Positions 1-8,490 of a DNA stretch of 64,000 nucleotides are shown one piece after another. The position numbers and the translations under genes are program-made. Below the pieces are notes generated by a model. It searched no databases. It worked only from the letters and a program-made list of their open reading frames with translations, and was not told the DNA's origin. Position 1 is the first letter of the stretch, and the number at the start of each line of letters is the position of its first letter. The DNA lies in assembly GCF_030519375.1 (NCBI RefSeq), contig NZ_JAUMKB010000008.1, positions 1-64,000 of the forward strand, read 5' to 3'. The stretch is from Mucilaginibacter tolerans (GTDB lineage: Bacteria; Bacteroidota; Bacteroidia; Sphingobacteriales; Sphingobacteriaceae).

Positions 1-150
1 ACATCTTTGGTGGATGTTTGAGTTTTTAACAACTTTTGTATCATCAATAATAGTCAACCTATTTTAGGACCTTACATAATGAATAGTCCTGGAACAAGCA
101 GACGGACTACAACAGTCGCGGTAATTGTAAAGATTACCGGATTTTAATTA

Positions 151-663
151 TTAATCATCATGCCCATGCCCGTGACCATGCCCGCGTCCATGTCCATGTT
201 CCCGATCATCGCCGTCGCCATGTTTATCCCAACCGTTATGGCGGCCGTTGTCATGCCAATGCTCGCGGTATCTTTCTTCATGGCTGTCGCGGATAATTAC
301 TTGATCCCTACGACCTCTGTAGCCTGCGTATCTTACCCTGTAATCAGCGTCATAGCGCCATGGATTGGGGCGATTGACCACTACTTTATATCCATGATAA
401 ATATCATAATCCCGGCATCTTGCAGGTAAATAGGCTCTGCGAATCCAAACACCATTATCTAAATAAACATATTGATGTACGGGCACGTCATAATAAACAC
501 CTATATCAGGCATATAATAATAGTCGGCGTGGTCATATCCAACCGGGCCCCATTCAGGTTGGGCGCCGATATTTACTCCTACACTTAAATGTATCTGGGC
601 ATTGGCTAATGTGAACGATAAACAGCTTACTAATATGGCTGCTGTAAAAACTAACTTCTTCAT
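151..663 (-). CDS. Secreted protein with His/Gly/Asp-rich C-terminal tail
   Basis: A 170-residue protein of unknown function. Residues 1-22 form a Sec signal peptide (MKK, a hydrophobic core, then a cleavage site after ANA). The middle is rich in Tyr, Asp, Val and Arg, with repeated short Y/D/V stretches. The last ~45 residues are packed with His, Gly and Asp (HGHGRGHGHGHGHDD at the end), which suggests metal binding or a flexible charged surface. That role is inference. The gene stands alone on the minus strand, and the neighbouring S41 gene ends in its own terminator. The ATG at 663 is the only start that keeps the signal peptide. Confidence 0.8.
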   Translation of the reverse strand: MKKLVFTAAILVSCLSFTLANAQIHLSVGVNIGAQPEWGPVGYDHADYYYMPDIGVYYDVPVHQYVYLDNGVWIRRAYLPARCRDYDIYHGYKVVVNRPNPWRYDADYRVRYAGYRGRRDQVIIRDSHEERYREHWHDNGRHNGWDKHGDGDDREHGHGRGHGHGHGHDD

Positions 664-751
664 TTTGTAATATTATTGTTTGGTATATATGACAGCATTT
701 AACGTAAAAAGTTTAAATATTTTATACGCCTTTCCTATATAGATTGCCTAT

Positions 752-782
752 AAAAAACAAATACCCTCTGAATGAGGGTATT
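752..782 (-). terminator. Rho-independent terminator of the S41 protease gene
   Basis: Arms at 760-768 and 774-782 pair perfectly over 9 bp around a 5-nt loop. Read on the minus strand the hairpin is followed by TTTGTTTTTT. It lies 26 nt past the stop codon at 809. Confidence 0.8.
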
Positions 783-808
783 AAGTTGTTAAATATTTTA
801 ATAAATTA

Positions 809-2539
809 TTATTCGTCGCTATTATTTTCCTTGTCTTCAACCTTTTTTGAGATCATGGCCAGTTGTGGCTTACCTATCACTTTGTAGTTGCCATCACCGT
901 TTAGAATGGATGCAACCTGGCTCTTGTCCGTCATCGTTTTTACGGCCTGGGCCAATTCCTTGTCATATTTAAAATTGGTCTCATAGCGGCCTTTTTCGTA
1001 GAAATAACGTGACGCTATCTCGTTTTCAAGCACCTGTTTTATTTCCTCCTTATTTTGTTGAAGATCGTTCTTTTTGCTGGCCAGCAGTTTCGCTTTCAGT
1101 GCATCGTATTCTGCCTGGATATCAGTAAATTGTTTCTCTTTAGTAGCTTCAGTCTTCAGGTTTGTAATCAGCTTTTCAGTTCCTGTGGTATAGCTGTAAT
1201 TTTTATTGCCGAGGAATTTTATAAAATCATTGTATTCGCCATCACTTAGATGAAATGTTCTTACGTCCCCAATAGCGTTATGTGTGTTGCGGAACTGAGT
1301 TGCATAATCAAATATCAACAGCTTAGAAACCAGGGTTTGGGTGATATTTGCGAAATGCTCCTGTTTGATAAAAATATCCGGGTAAACACCACCACCGTCA
1401 TAAACGGAACGGCCGCCTTTGGTTTTAAACTCATGCATCAGCGAATCGGCGACTTTTACCACGCTGCCATCATCTTTACGATGTGTATAGTCAAGCGCCT
1501 GCACACAACGGCCGGATGGGATATAATACTTAGCAATAGTGATCTTTACTAAACTATTGTAAGGCAAATTGAATGTCTGCTGCACTAATCCTTTGCCATA
1601 GCTGCGTTGCCCTATAATCACTGCACGATCGAGATCCTGCAAGGAGCCCGCCACAATCTCTGATGCCGAAGCCGAACGGCTGTTTACCAAAACCACTAAT
1701 GGCAAATTTGGCTCCAGTGGCGTATTTTGGGTACTGTAAGTAAAGTTCTTGTCTTTTATTTTACCTTTTTGCGAAACCACTTCAACCCCTTTGGTCACAA
1801 ACAAATTGACGATCTTTACAGCTTCCTGTAAAATACCTCCACCGTTTGATCTCAGGTCGAGAATAATGCCGCTTGGGTTATTCTTTTTAAGGTTGGTGAG
1901 TGCTGTGGTTACTTCGTCAGCTGAGTTTTCTAAGAATTTATCGAGTTTAATATAGCCCATGTTGCCACCGACCATGCCGTAATAGGTTACATTAGGCTGT
2001 TTTATCTCATCACGTATCAGATTCTTCTCAACCGCTTCGGCATCACCGCGCCTGATCAACAGTTTGATACCTGCGCCTTTTGAGCCTTTTAGCAACTGGC
2101 TTACCTGATCGTTGGTTTTTCCGGTAAGGTCAACATTGTTTATTTTCACTAACCTGTCGCCTGCTCTGATATCTGCTTTTTGGGCGGGGAAGCCTTCAAA
2201 AACATCCGAAACATACACTTTTCCTTCGCGCGCGAATATACCTGCACCAATGCCACCATATTGGGTACTCACATAATGAAGTTTATAGTCCTCAATTTCT
2301 GATTCGGGTACAAATTCTGTATAAGGGTCAAGACCATCCAACATGGCGTCCACACCCGTTTTTATCATTTTTGCTGAGTTAATATCGTCTACATAATTGA
2401 TATTAACTTCTTTGTATACAGATGAAAAAACATCCAGGTTTTTTGCTATCTGGAACAAATCATCCTGAAACCCAAAAGTCAATATAGCAAGTACTGTTAT
2501 ACCAGCCAGCAAACTCCACTTTCTATAAATACGTTTCAT
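809..2539 (-). CDS. S41 family C-terminal processing protease with PDZ domain
   Basis: A serine protease of the CtpA/Prc type, 576 residues, which cuts substrate proteins near their C-termini in the periplasm. The N-terminus is a signal anchor (MKRIYRKWS, then a hydrophobic stretch to about residue 24). A PDZ domain spans about 85-170 and includes the GGIGAGI loop. The catalytic core spans about 185-390 with the SASASEIVAG motif and the YGKGLVQ motif. Counting from the ATG at 2539, the expected nucleophile is Ser291 and the general base Lys316, 25 residues apart as in the family. About 180 residues of charged C-terminal extension follow. A GTG codon lies directly upstream at 2542, but the ATG is preferred. 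Substrate unknown. Confidence 0.93.
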   Translation of the reverse strand: MKRIYRKWSLLAGITVLAILTFGFQDDLFQIAKNLDVFSSVYKEVNINYVDDINSAKMIKTGVDAMLDGLDPYTEFVPESEIEDYKLHYVSTQYGGIGAGIFAREGKVYVSDVFEGFPAQKADIRAGDRLVKINNVDLTGKTNDQVSQLLKGSKGAGIKLLIRRGDAEAVEKNLIRDEIKQPNVTYYGMVGGNMGYIKLDKFLENSADEVTTALTNLKKNNPSGIILDLRSNGGGILQEAVKIVNLFVTKGVEVVSQKGKIKDKNFTYSTQNTPLEPNLPLVVLVNSRSASASEIVAGSLQDLDRAVIIGQRSYGKGLVQQTFNLPYNSLVKITIAKYYIPSGRCVQALDYTHRKDDGSVVKVADSLMHEFKTKGGRSVYDGGGVYPDIFIKQEHFANITQTLVSKLLIFDYATQFRNTHNAIGDVRTFHLSDGEYNDFIKFLGNKNYSYTTGTEKLITNLKTEATKEKQFTDIQAEYDALKAKLLASKKNDLQQNKEEIKQVLENEIASRYFYEKGRYETNFKYDKELAQAVKTMTDKSQVASILNGDGNYKVIGKPQLAMISKKVEDKENNSDE

Positions 2540-2699
2540 CACAGTACCTGTTGATTAAATAAAAGAGAGAGGTTCAGATACACAATCTAATTTTCTCATT
2601 ACCAGAATATAAAATTACGACTTTGATATTAAAAAATGACGTAGCCGATAAAGTTTTACATCAAATCAAAGAAATTCGGTCCCTGTGATTAAACGTGGG

Positions 2700-2915
2700 T
2701 TAGAGGCGGTTATTGTCGATATTGGCCAGGGCCTTCTTCAGTGTGAAAACCACGTACTTACGGTCCCGGTTTACCAGTTCCATTATCCTGCTGATAAGGT
2801 TGTCTTCCTGGCCTTCATTATACTGCAATTCTTCGTCGGTGAGGTGATTGTATTTACGTTGTAATTTGATCTTTACACGTGCCCAGTCCTGGTTGCTGAT
2901 ACTGATCTCTGCCAT
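2700..2915 (-). CDS. CsbD-like small general-stress protein
   Basis: A 71-residue soluble, charged protein. Its pattern (NQDWARVKIKLQRKYNHLT followed by DEELQYNEGQED) resembles the CsbD family of small stress-response proteins, whose molecular role is not known. The open frame extends 18 codons further upstream, but that segment (FFYFCGNIFF) is atypical, so I place the start at the ATG at 2915. No Shine-Dalgarno is visible, as usual in Bacteroidota. It lies 160 nt upstream of the S41 gene on the same strand, possibly as a separate unit. Confidence 0.7.
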   Translation of the reverse strand: MAEISISNQDWARVKIKLQRKYNHLTDEELQYNEGQEDNLISRIMELVNRDRKYVVFTLKKALANIDNNRL

Positions 2916-3046
2916 TTCAAAAAATATGTTTCCGCAAAAATAGAAAAAATCTGCTGATGCCCTGTGCAATATTTTGGCTCGTTAATTGTTAAACCTTAAG
3001 TTGAATAGTACATCTAACCTATTTGTAAAACTAAATTTAACAATAA

Positions 3047-3625
3047 ATGAAAAAGTTACTTTTAAGTGCCGCGTTGCTGATAGCGGTTTGCATCGGTGCA
3101 AAGGCACAAGTTAGCCTCGGTATAAAAGGTGGGGTCAACTTCTCTAAAATCAATACCGATAACTTTAATGAATCCACAAAGACAGGTTACCAGGCTGGTG
3201 TATTTGCCCGCATTGGCAATGCATTTTATTTACAGCCAGAAGTTTACCTAAGCAGTAGCGGCGGTAAAATAACTGTTTCCAACAATGCTGACGCTAGTGC
3301 CGACATCAAGTTTACAAATTTGAATGTCCCATTGTTATTAGGCCATTCATTCGGCTCAAAAAACCTCAATTTCAGGCTTATGGCCGGTCCTATTTATACT
3401 TATGTTTTAAGCAAAGATCAGAGCGTCACCAGTCAGTTTGGCACTGCTTATCAGGATTTTGGCCATTATAAAAACAGCACCATCGGCTTTCAGGCTGGCG
3501 GTGGTGTGGATATCGGCCCGATCACAGCCGATCTGCGCTATGAAGGCGGCTTAACCAAAATAAGTGACGATTTTGGTCAACGCCAAAACCTTTGGGCGCT
3601 GAGCGTCGGGTTTAAGTTTTTTTAA
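3047..3625 (+). CDS. Outer-membrane beta-barrel protein (PorT-like fold)
   Basis: A 192-residue protein with a Sec signal peptide (residues 1-20, ending GAKAQ) followed by alternating short strands typical of the small Bacteroidota outer-membrane barrels (SLGIKGGVNFSKI, PEVYLSSSGG, ITADLRYEGG) and an aromatic C-terminus (GFKFF) expected for barrel assembly. Likely eight strands. Function unknown, since such proteins range from structural to adhesive. A strong terminator follows directly, so the gene is probably monocistronic. Confidence 0.85.
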   Translation: MKKLLLSAALLIAVCIGAKAQVSLGIKGGVNFSKINTDNFNESTKTGYQAGVFARIGNAFYLQPEVYLSSSGGKITVSNNADASADIKFTNLNVPLLLGHSFGSKNLNFRLMAGPIYTYVLSKDQSVTSQFGTAYQDFGHYKNSTIGFQAGGGVDIGPITADLRYEGGLTKISDDFGQRQNLWALSVGFKFF

Positions 3626-3646
3626 GCTGAATAGCTAACAAAAGGG

Positions 3647-3677
3647 AAGCCCCGGGGTATTGACCTGGGGCTTTTTT
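3647..3677 (+). terminator. Rho-independent terminator after the barrel gene
   Basis: Arms from 3647 and to 3672 pair over about 10 bp (AAGCCCC with GGGGCTT at the core, one G-T pair), followed by CTTTTTT. It lies about 20 nt past the stop codon at 3625. Confidence 0.88.
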
Positions 3678-3708
3678 GTATATAAAAACATACATTTTGT
3701 GATGAATT

Positions 3709-4911
3709 TTAAATAAACTCTAATCCCTTAAAATTCTTTTTCAGTATAATCTTATTGTTTACATCGAGCCATTTATCAAGCAATGTGGCGTATACGTCCC
3801 TGAAATCGATCTGGTATTTTAGGTCGCCGTTATCCAGCTGAGCGAGGTCGGGGGCGTCATTAAAAATCCCGCCCTTCTTGAGTCTTCCACCAAAAACAAA
3901 AACATTATTTGCGGTACCATGATCGGTTCCATTACTGGCATTTTGCTCAACTCTGCGCCCAAATTCCGAGAAAGTCATTACCAAAGTATCATCCAGTTTA
4001 CCCGCTTGTTTTAAATCTTTGATAAAGGCAGCAACTGCGTCACCATAAATTTTTAGCTGCTTGCCCTGCTGATTCTGTTGACCGACATGTGTATCGAATC
4101 CGCTAAGTGATACATAATAAACCCTTGTTTGCAATCCGGAATTGATAAATTTTGAAACGGTTTTTAATTGATTGCCAAGTGGAGTAGCCGGGTATTCAGC
4201 ATTGACAGAATAGGTTTTCGACGTTTTCTGGATATAATCAGCCGAGGAATAAGTCTCGATCATGGTTTTATACAAATAACCCAGGTTATCTTCATTTAAA
4301 TGTTCGTCACTATATTCATGCACCAAATCTTTGAAAAATGGTTCGCGGGTAGTTTGGTATAATTTGTTCGGATCCTGTACGGCAATGCCTTTCATACTTA
4401 TACCTTTCATAGCTAAAGACAGGGTATCATCCACTTCAATAGCGGTGTAGGGGTTTTTGTTACAAGTTTGGCAATAGGAATCCAGGTAACGGCCTATCCA
4501 ACCGGTAGTGAGAAATTGGTTCGAGTCGCTGGCAGTTTGCCAAATATCCATAGACCTGAAATGGGAGCGGTCAGGATTCGGATAACCAACAGAATTAATA
4601 ATACTCATCCAGCCCTGGTCGTAAATTTCTTTTAAAGCATTAAGATTGGGATTTAACCCCTGCATGTCATTCAGTTTGATCACCTCACTTTGGGGGATGG
4701 CGATAGACGTGCGTTTTTGATAATAAATATCGTTACCAAAAGGGATAATAGTGTTTAAGCCGTCATTGCCGCCAGACAGTTGTATCATCACCAGGTTTTT
4801 GTATCCGCTTATCTGCTCACGGGCAATACCTTCCAATGGCTTCAGAAAAGCAGGTATCAAAAACGCGCCGGAGGCGAGTGCGGAGTTTTTTAGAAAATCA
4901 CGTCTTTTCAT
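3709..4911 (-). CDS. DUF1501 family exported protein
   Basis: A 400-residue DUF1501 protein. The N-terminus MKRRDFLKNSALASGA carries twin arginines and reads as a Tat-type signal. The body shows family features: LVMIQLSGGNDGLNTIIPF near the start, a central SGFDTH, and TFSEFGRRVEQN with GTDHG near the end. The family is related to sulfatase/alkaline-phosphatase-like folds, and activity is unproven. It follows the DUF1800 gene after only 9 nt, a pair that co-occurs widely in bacteria, so co-transcription and joint function outside the cytoplasm are likely. A GTG at 4917 could also start translation, but the ATG at 4911 fits the signal better. Confidence 0.9.
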   Translation of the reverse strand: MKRRDFLKNSALASGAFLIPAFLKPLEGIAREQISGYKNLVMIQLSGGNDGLNTIIPFGNDIYYQKRTSIAIPQSEVIKLNDMQGLNPNLNALKEIYDQGWMSIINSVGYPNPDRSHFRSMDIWQTASDSNQFLTTGWIGRYLDSYCQTCNKNPYTAIEVDDTLSLAMKGISMKGIAVQDPNKLYQTTREPFFKDLVHEYSDEHLNEDNLGYLYKTMIETYSSADYIQKTSKTYSVNAEYPATPLGNQLKTVSKFINSGLQTRVYYVSLSGFDTHVGQQNQQGKQLKIYGDAVAAFIKDLKQAGKLDDTLVMTFSEFGRRVEQNASNGTDHGTANNVFVFGGRLKKGGIFNDAPDLAQLDNGDLKYQIDFRDVYATLLDKWLDVNNKIILKKNFKGLEFI

Positions 4912-4920
4912 AATCACTAA

Positions 4921-6300
4921 TTAACACAGCTGATATTCCGGCGTCGAGACCAGTTCAACTACCAATGTTTTTATATCTGCCGATTGCGTGGCTGTGTTTT
5001 GTATCGTTGCGCTCAGTTTTGGTTCGAGTATAAATTGAGCGATATCCGTGTTGGATAGACTCTTTGGTATGGCTTGCAAAAACTTATCCCAATCGGGTTG
5101 CGCCTGTACTTTGGTGCTTACAACCGACTGCCTGTTGCGCATTGTTGCCAGGTAAGCCTCATCTTCAGGGTCAGTTTTACCGGCAAAATCAATCAGGCCG
5201 CCATCGAGCAACATTGAAGGTATTTTCAGGCGATACATTAACGACGAGCTGTCAATCCAGTTCCTTCCTCCCGGCCATCCAGCAACATTTGGCGGGTAAA
5301 ATAATACTTGTCCCAAGGCTCTCTGAAATTCGAGCAACACTTCCGGTCGCTGGTAAGTAATATAAAACTGCCGGTTCAGTCCCACCAGAAAACCTACAGG
5401 CGATTTGATCATATTGCCTATATTCTGTTCATCATAAAACCAGTCGGCGGTAAAAACAAATTCCAGTAAAGGCCTTATTTCGTAATTGGCCTTGTAAAAT
5501 ACGTCAGCCATTTCGTTTATGCGAACAGGGTCGGGGATCTCGCTCACTAGATATTTGTAAAGTTTAGCGCTGATGAACACAGCAGTCTGTTTTTGCTCCA
5601 GCAGGCGGTCAATAATATCCTCGCCATTTAAGTTCCCCGTTTTACCCATAAAGGTTTTTTGACCGTCATCATGCTGAAAAGGGCGAACCTTAAATACACC
5701 ATCCTTATCGAAACCCCAGCCGGTAAATGCCCTTGCCGATTCTTTTATATCCTGCTCAGTATAGTTTCCCCGCCCAATCGTGAAAAGCTCCATCAGCTCC
5801 CGGGCAAAGTTCTCATTTGGATGACCTTTATGATTTTGCTGATTGTTCAGGAATTGCAGCATGGCCGGCGATTTAGAGACCGCCAGCAATAAATCGCGAA
5901 AATTGGCCAACGCATAAGTGCGCTGAATATTATTAAGTTGTTGCGCATAAAGGGCATTATTAGTGCGACAGGCAAAATGATTATGCCAAAATAAAACCAT
6001 CTTCTCCCGCAGTTGTGCATTGGTGGTGCTCATCTTATTGATCCATGCCAGGTTCAGGTCCTTCTCCTGTTGGCGTTGCTGCTGCAAGGCTTGTTTTTTT
6101 GCGAGCATATCGCCCGTGAGCAGTTTCATGTAATCGATGTTTTCCTGAACCATGGTCAAAGGTTCGCTGGTCTCCGAAGCCTTAAATAACTCCCTCAGCT
6201 CTTTTTTAACAGAGAGATGGTCGGCGGATTTTTTGTCCGAAAAACAGAGGCCGAAGCCGGCCCTGGCATATAAGTGCTTTATCAGCTTAAGGTTATCCAT
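4921..6300 (-). CDS. DUF1800 family protein
   Basis: A 459-residue DUF1800 protein. Recognisable features are KHLYARAGFGL at the N-terminus, WINKMSTTNAQLREKMVLFW with HNHF, NENFARELMELFTIGRGNYTE, ARAFTGWGFDK and PPNVAGWPGG. No signal peptide is obvious, so it may leave the cell with the Tat-exported DUF1501 partner or act inside. Function unknown. It is the first gene of a two-gene unit with the DUF1501 gene and is divergent from the DUF3857 array across 114 nt. The open frame begins with a GTG at 6306. I choose the ATG at 6300, which gives MDNLKLIKHL. Confidence 0.9.
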   Translation of the reverse strand: MDNLKLIKHLYARAGFGLCFSDKKSADHLSVKKELRELFKASETSEPLTMVQENIDYMKLLTGDMLAKKQALQQQRQQEKDLNLAWINKMSTTNAQLREKMVLFWHNHFACRTNNALYAQQLNNIQRTYALANFRDLLLAVSKSPAMLQFLNNQQNHKGHPNENFARELMELFTIGRGNYTEQDIKESARAFTGWGFDKDGVFKVRPFQHDDGQKTFMGKTGNLNGEDIIDRLLEQKQTAVFISAKLYKYLVSEIPDPVRINEMADVFYKANYEIRPLLEFVFTADWFYDEQNIGNMIKSPVGFLVGLNRQFYITYQRPEVLLEFQRALGQVLFYPPNVAGWPGGRNWIDSSSLMYRLKIPSMLLDGGLIDFAGKTDPEDEAYLATMRNRQSVVSTKVQAQPDWDKFLQAIPKSLSNTDIAQFILEPKLSATIQNTATQSADIKTLVVELVSTPEYQLC

Positions 6301-6332
6301 ATGCACTTTGTATGACTCCTGTTTTTTGGAAG

Positions 6333-6351
6333 GGTTTAAACACTTTAAACC
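6333..6351. promoter_or_regulatory. Perfect inverted repeat in divergent promoter region
   Basis: GGTTTAAA and TTTAAACC form 8-bp arms around a 3-nt spacer, midway between the divergent DUF1800 gene (start 6300) and the first DUF3857 gene (start 6415). The position and symmetry suit a repressor or activator site serving both sides. No regulator is identified, and AT-rich palindromes can arise by chance. Confidence 0.4.
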
Positions 6352-6414
6352 TAATTTGAAATTATTTCGTAGTAAAATAATTATTATATTAGAGCGACCA
6401 AACCATATTGCAAT

Positions 6415-8325
6415 TTGAATAGACTATTTACTCTTCTCCTGTTATTGTGCTCGGTTTCTGTTGTGAGGGCACAGGTTCGTGGCTATGGTAATATCGATAC
6501 TGCTGATCTTAAACTAACGTCGTGTGATTTTGAAAAAGACGCTAATGCTATGGTTTTGTTTGACAGGGCTAAGGTGAACTTTAGTTTCATGGGCACCCTG
6601 GCAATGGAGCGGCATAAAAGGATTAAGATATTAAACGATAGGGGCAAAGAGCAAGGGAATATCCGGATCGAGTATGATAATGTTTATGGAGTTGAGCACA
6701 TTTACAATATAGAGGCTCAAACCATTAACCTGGAAAACAACAAGATCGTAATCACCAAAATAGACCCCAAGCTTTTTTATTTTCAGCATACCGATAAAAG
6801 AAAAGACGAACTTGTTTTTTCATTCCCGAATGTTAAAGCCGGCTCAGTGGTTGAATTCAGATATGGGTTTGTAAGAAATATATCAGTCAATTTTCCTGCA
6901 TGGTATTTTCAAAACGATATACCAACCCGCTATAGCGAATTTGACGCCTATTTTGATTCCCGGTTGGGGTTTACTGTAGCCAGCAGAATAAGTAAGCCCT
7001 TTGCCAGGGATACCGCTGTTCCAAATGGACATGTTTGGGTAGTAAAGGATATAGCATCAGCAAAAGACGAATCTTTTATGCGGGCTAAGGGAGATGCACG
7101 TGAAAGTATTGCTTTATCATTAAATGAAGTGCAGGGCTTAGATGGAAAGACTATTCGCCTTTATGATACGTGGGAAACAGCAGGCAGAAAACTGGCAAGT
7201 GAAAAAGATTATTACAAGCAGCTTGACCAGCATCTGGGCGACGAAGATGATTTAATAAAACAGGCTGTTGCATTAAAAACGGATGACGAGAAAATCGCCT
7301 TTCTGTATAATAAGGTTAAAACAACCATGAGTTGGAATGGCTATGAGCATTGGGCCTCAAAAGATGGCATAAAAAGCGCATGGAAAAAGAGATCGGGCAA
7401 TTCTGCTGAAGTTAATGCAATACTCTATCATTTGCTGAAAAAATCAGGAATAAAGGCTTATCCAATGCTTGTGAGCACAAGGGAAAATGGACTGTTACGA
7501 CCCGATTTTGTGGATATATTCCAGATAAATAGCCTGGTTACCTATGTGCCGGTAGACAGCAGCAAATATTATTTGCTGGATGCCACCAGCAAATTTGAAA
7601 CGTATAATCAAATCCCCTTTAACCTGCTAAACTCATATGGGTTGTGCCTGGATAAGGAAAAGGATAAGTATAATATGGTTTTTCTCAAGACGAATGCGTC
7701 ATCAAGGGAGGTGATAGTTATGACCGGCGAAATCGGCGCTGATGCCAAAATGCACGGCAGCGCTGAAGTTGTGAGCTCTGGTTACAACAGAACCGGCAAA
7801 CTGGAGATCTTAAAATCAATTGATCAAAAGAAATATGAGGAATTCCTAACGGAAAATGATAATAATCTTAAGTTGATAAATCTGAAATCGGAAAATGTGG
7901 AAGTAGACACATTGCCTTTGAAACAGAGCTTTGATTTTACATATGAGCTTAATAATACCGATAATTACCTTTTATTCAGTCCTAACATATTTACCACTCT
8001 TCATGCCAATCCCTTTCTTAGCGAGAACAGGGCCTCAGAAATTGATTTTGGATACACGAATAGTCATCTGATAATTGGCACCTATAAACTACCGCCGGGT
8101 TACAAAGTTGAATCTTTGCCCAAAGATGCCAATATGATCATAGCCGATAAGAGCATCCACTTTAAGAGAGTGTTGGCGCAGGAGGATGGCAGCATACAGT
8201 TGAAGTATGAGGTATCAATTACCCGGACAACGTTTTCGAGATCGGAATATCCTGATCTGCATGAGTTTTATAAAAAAATGTATGATTTATTAAATGAGCC
8301 TATCATTTTAAAAAAGGGTTCGTAA
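6415..8325 (+). CDS. DUF3857 / transglutaminase-fold secreted protein, copy 1 (catalytic residues lost)
   Basis: A 636-residue secreted protein. The signal peptide ends at VRAQ (residues 1-20). A DUF3857 domain covers about 50-230, a transglutaminase-like domain about 290-400 and a beta-rich C-terminal domain the rest. The nucleophile position reads GNSAEVN (Ser330 for Cys) and the His position reads INSLVTYVP (Ser373), while the Asp in LLDAT (389) remains. A classic transglutaminase or protease reaction is therefore unlikely, and a binding or structural role is more plausible. Translation appears to start at a TTG: it aligns exactly with the ATG-AAT of copies 2 and 3, and no ATG gives the signal peptide. 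First of four tandem paralogues. Confidence 0.88.
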   Translation: MNRLFTLLLLLCSVSVVRAQVRGYGNIDTADLKLTSCDFEKDANAMVLFDRAKVNFSFMGTLAMERHKRIKILNDRGKEQGNIRIEYDNVYGVEHIYNIEAQTINLENNKIVITKIDPKLFYFQHTDKRKDELVFSFPNVKAGSVVEFRYGFVRNISVNFPAWYFQNDIPTRYSEFDAYFDSRLGFTVASRISKPFARDTAVPNGHVWVVKDIASAKDESFMRAKGDARESIALSLNEVQGLDGKTIRLYDTWETAGRKLASEKDYYKQLDQHLGDEDDLIKQAVALKTDDEKIAFLYNKVKTTMSWNGYEHWASKDGIKSAWKKRSGNSAEVNAILYHLLKKSGIKAYPMLVSTRENGLLRPDFVDIFQINSLVTYVPVDSSKYYLLDATSKFETYNQIPFNLLNSYGLCLDKEKDKYNMVFLKTNASSREVIVMTGEIGADAKMHGSAEVVSSGYNRTGKLEILKSIDQKKYEEFLTENDNNLKLINLKSENVEVDTLPLKQSFDFTYELNNTDNYLLFSPNIFTTLHANPFLSENRASEIDFGYTNSHLIIGTYKLPPGYKVESLPKDANMIIADKSIHFKRVLAQEDGSIQLKYEVSITRTTFSRSEYPDLHEFYKKMYDLLNEPIILKKGS

Positions 8326-8490
8326 ACAACTATTATTAGACCGACATATACAAATTTTTTTTAGATACTTTTAATTTAACCTTGTTACATGAATAAATTT
8401 TGTACTCTAATACTGCTCTGTGCATTTTGTACTGCCGCGAATGCGCAAACCACCACAGTGCCAACAACACAACCTTATGGCAAGGTAGAT
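8323..8490 (+). repeat. Direct repeat unit (upstream spacer plus 5' end of copy 2)
   Basis: The spacer before copy 2 and its first ~100 coding bases closely resemble 10303-10470 before and in copy 3. Exact shared blocks are 25 nt at 8373-8397 (with 10353-10377), which includes the start codon, and 34 nt at 8457-8490 (with 10437-10470). The duplication therefore included the promoter or leader. Confidence 0.8.

Noticed and set aside
119..150. CGGTAAT/ATTACCG 7-bp hairpin followed by GATTTTAATTA, a possible plus-strand terminator
   Set aside because: Short weak stem, tail not a clear T-run, and no plus-strand gene visible upstream in the window.
160..429. Open frame on the plus strand rich in Met/Pro/Ile opposite the His-rich secreted protein
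   Set aside because: Mirror of the biased His/Gly codons of the minus-strand gene; no start signal or family resemblance.
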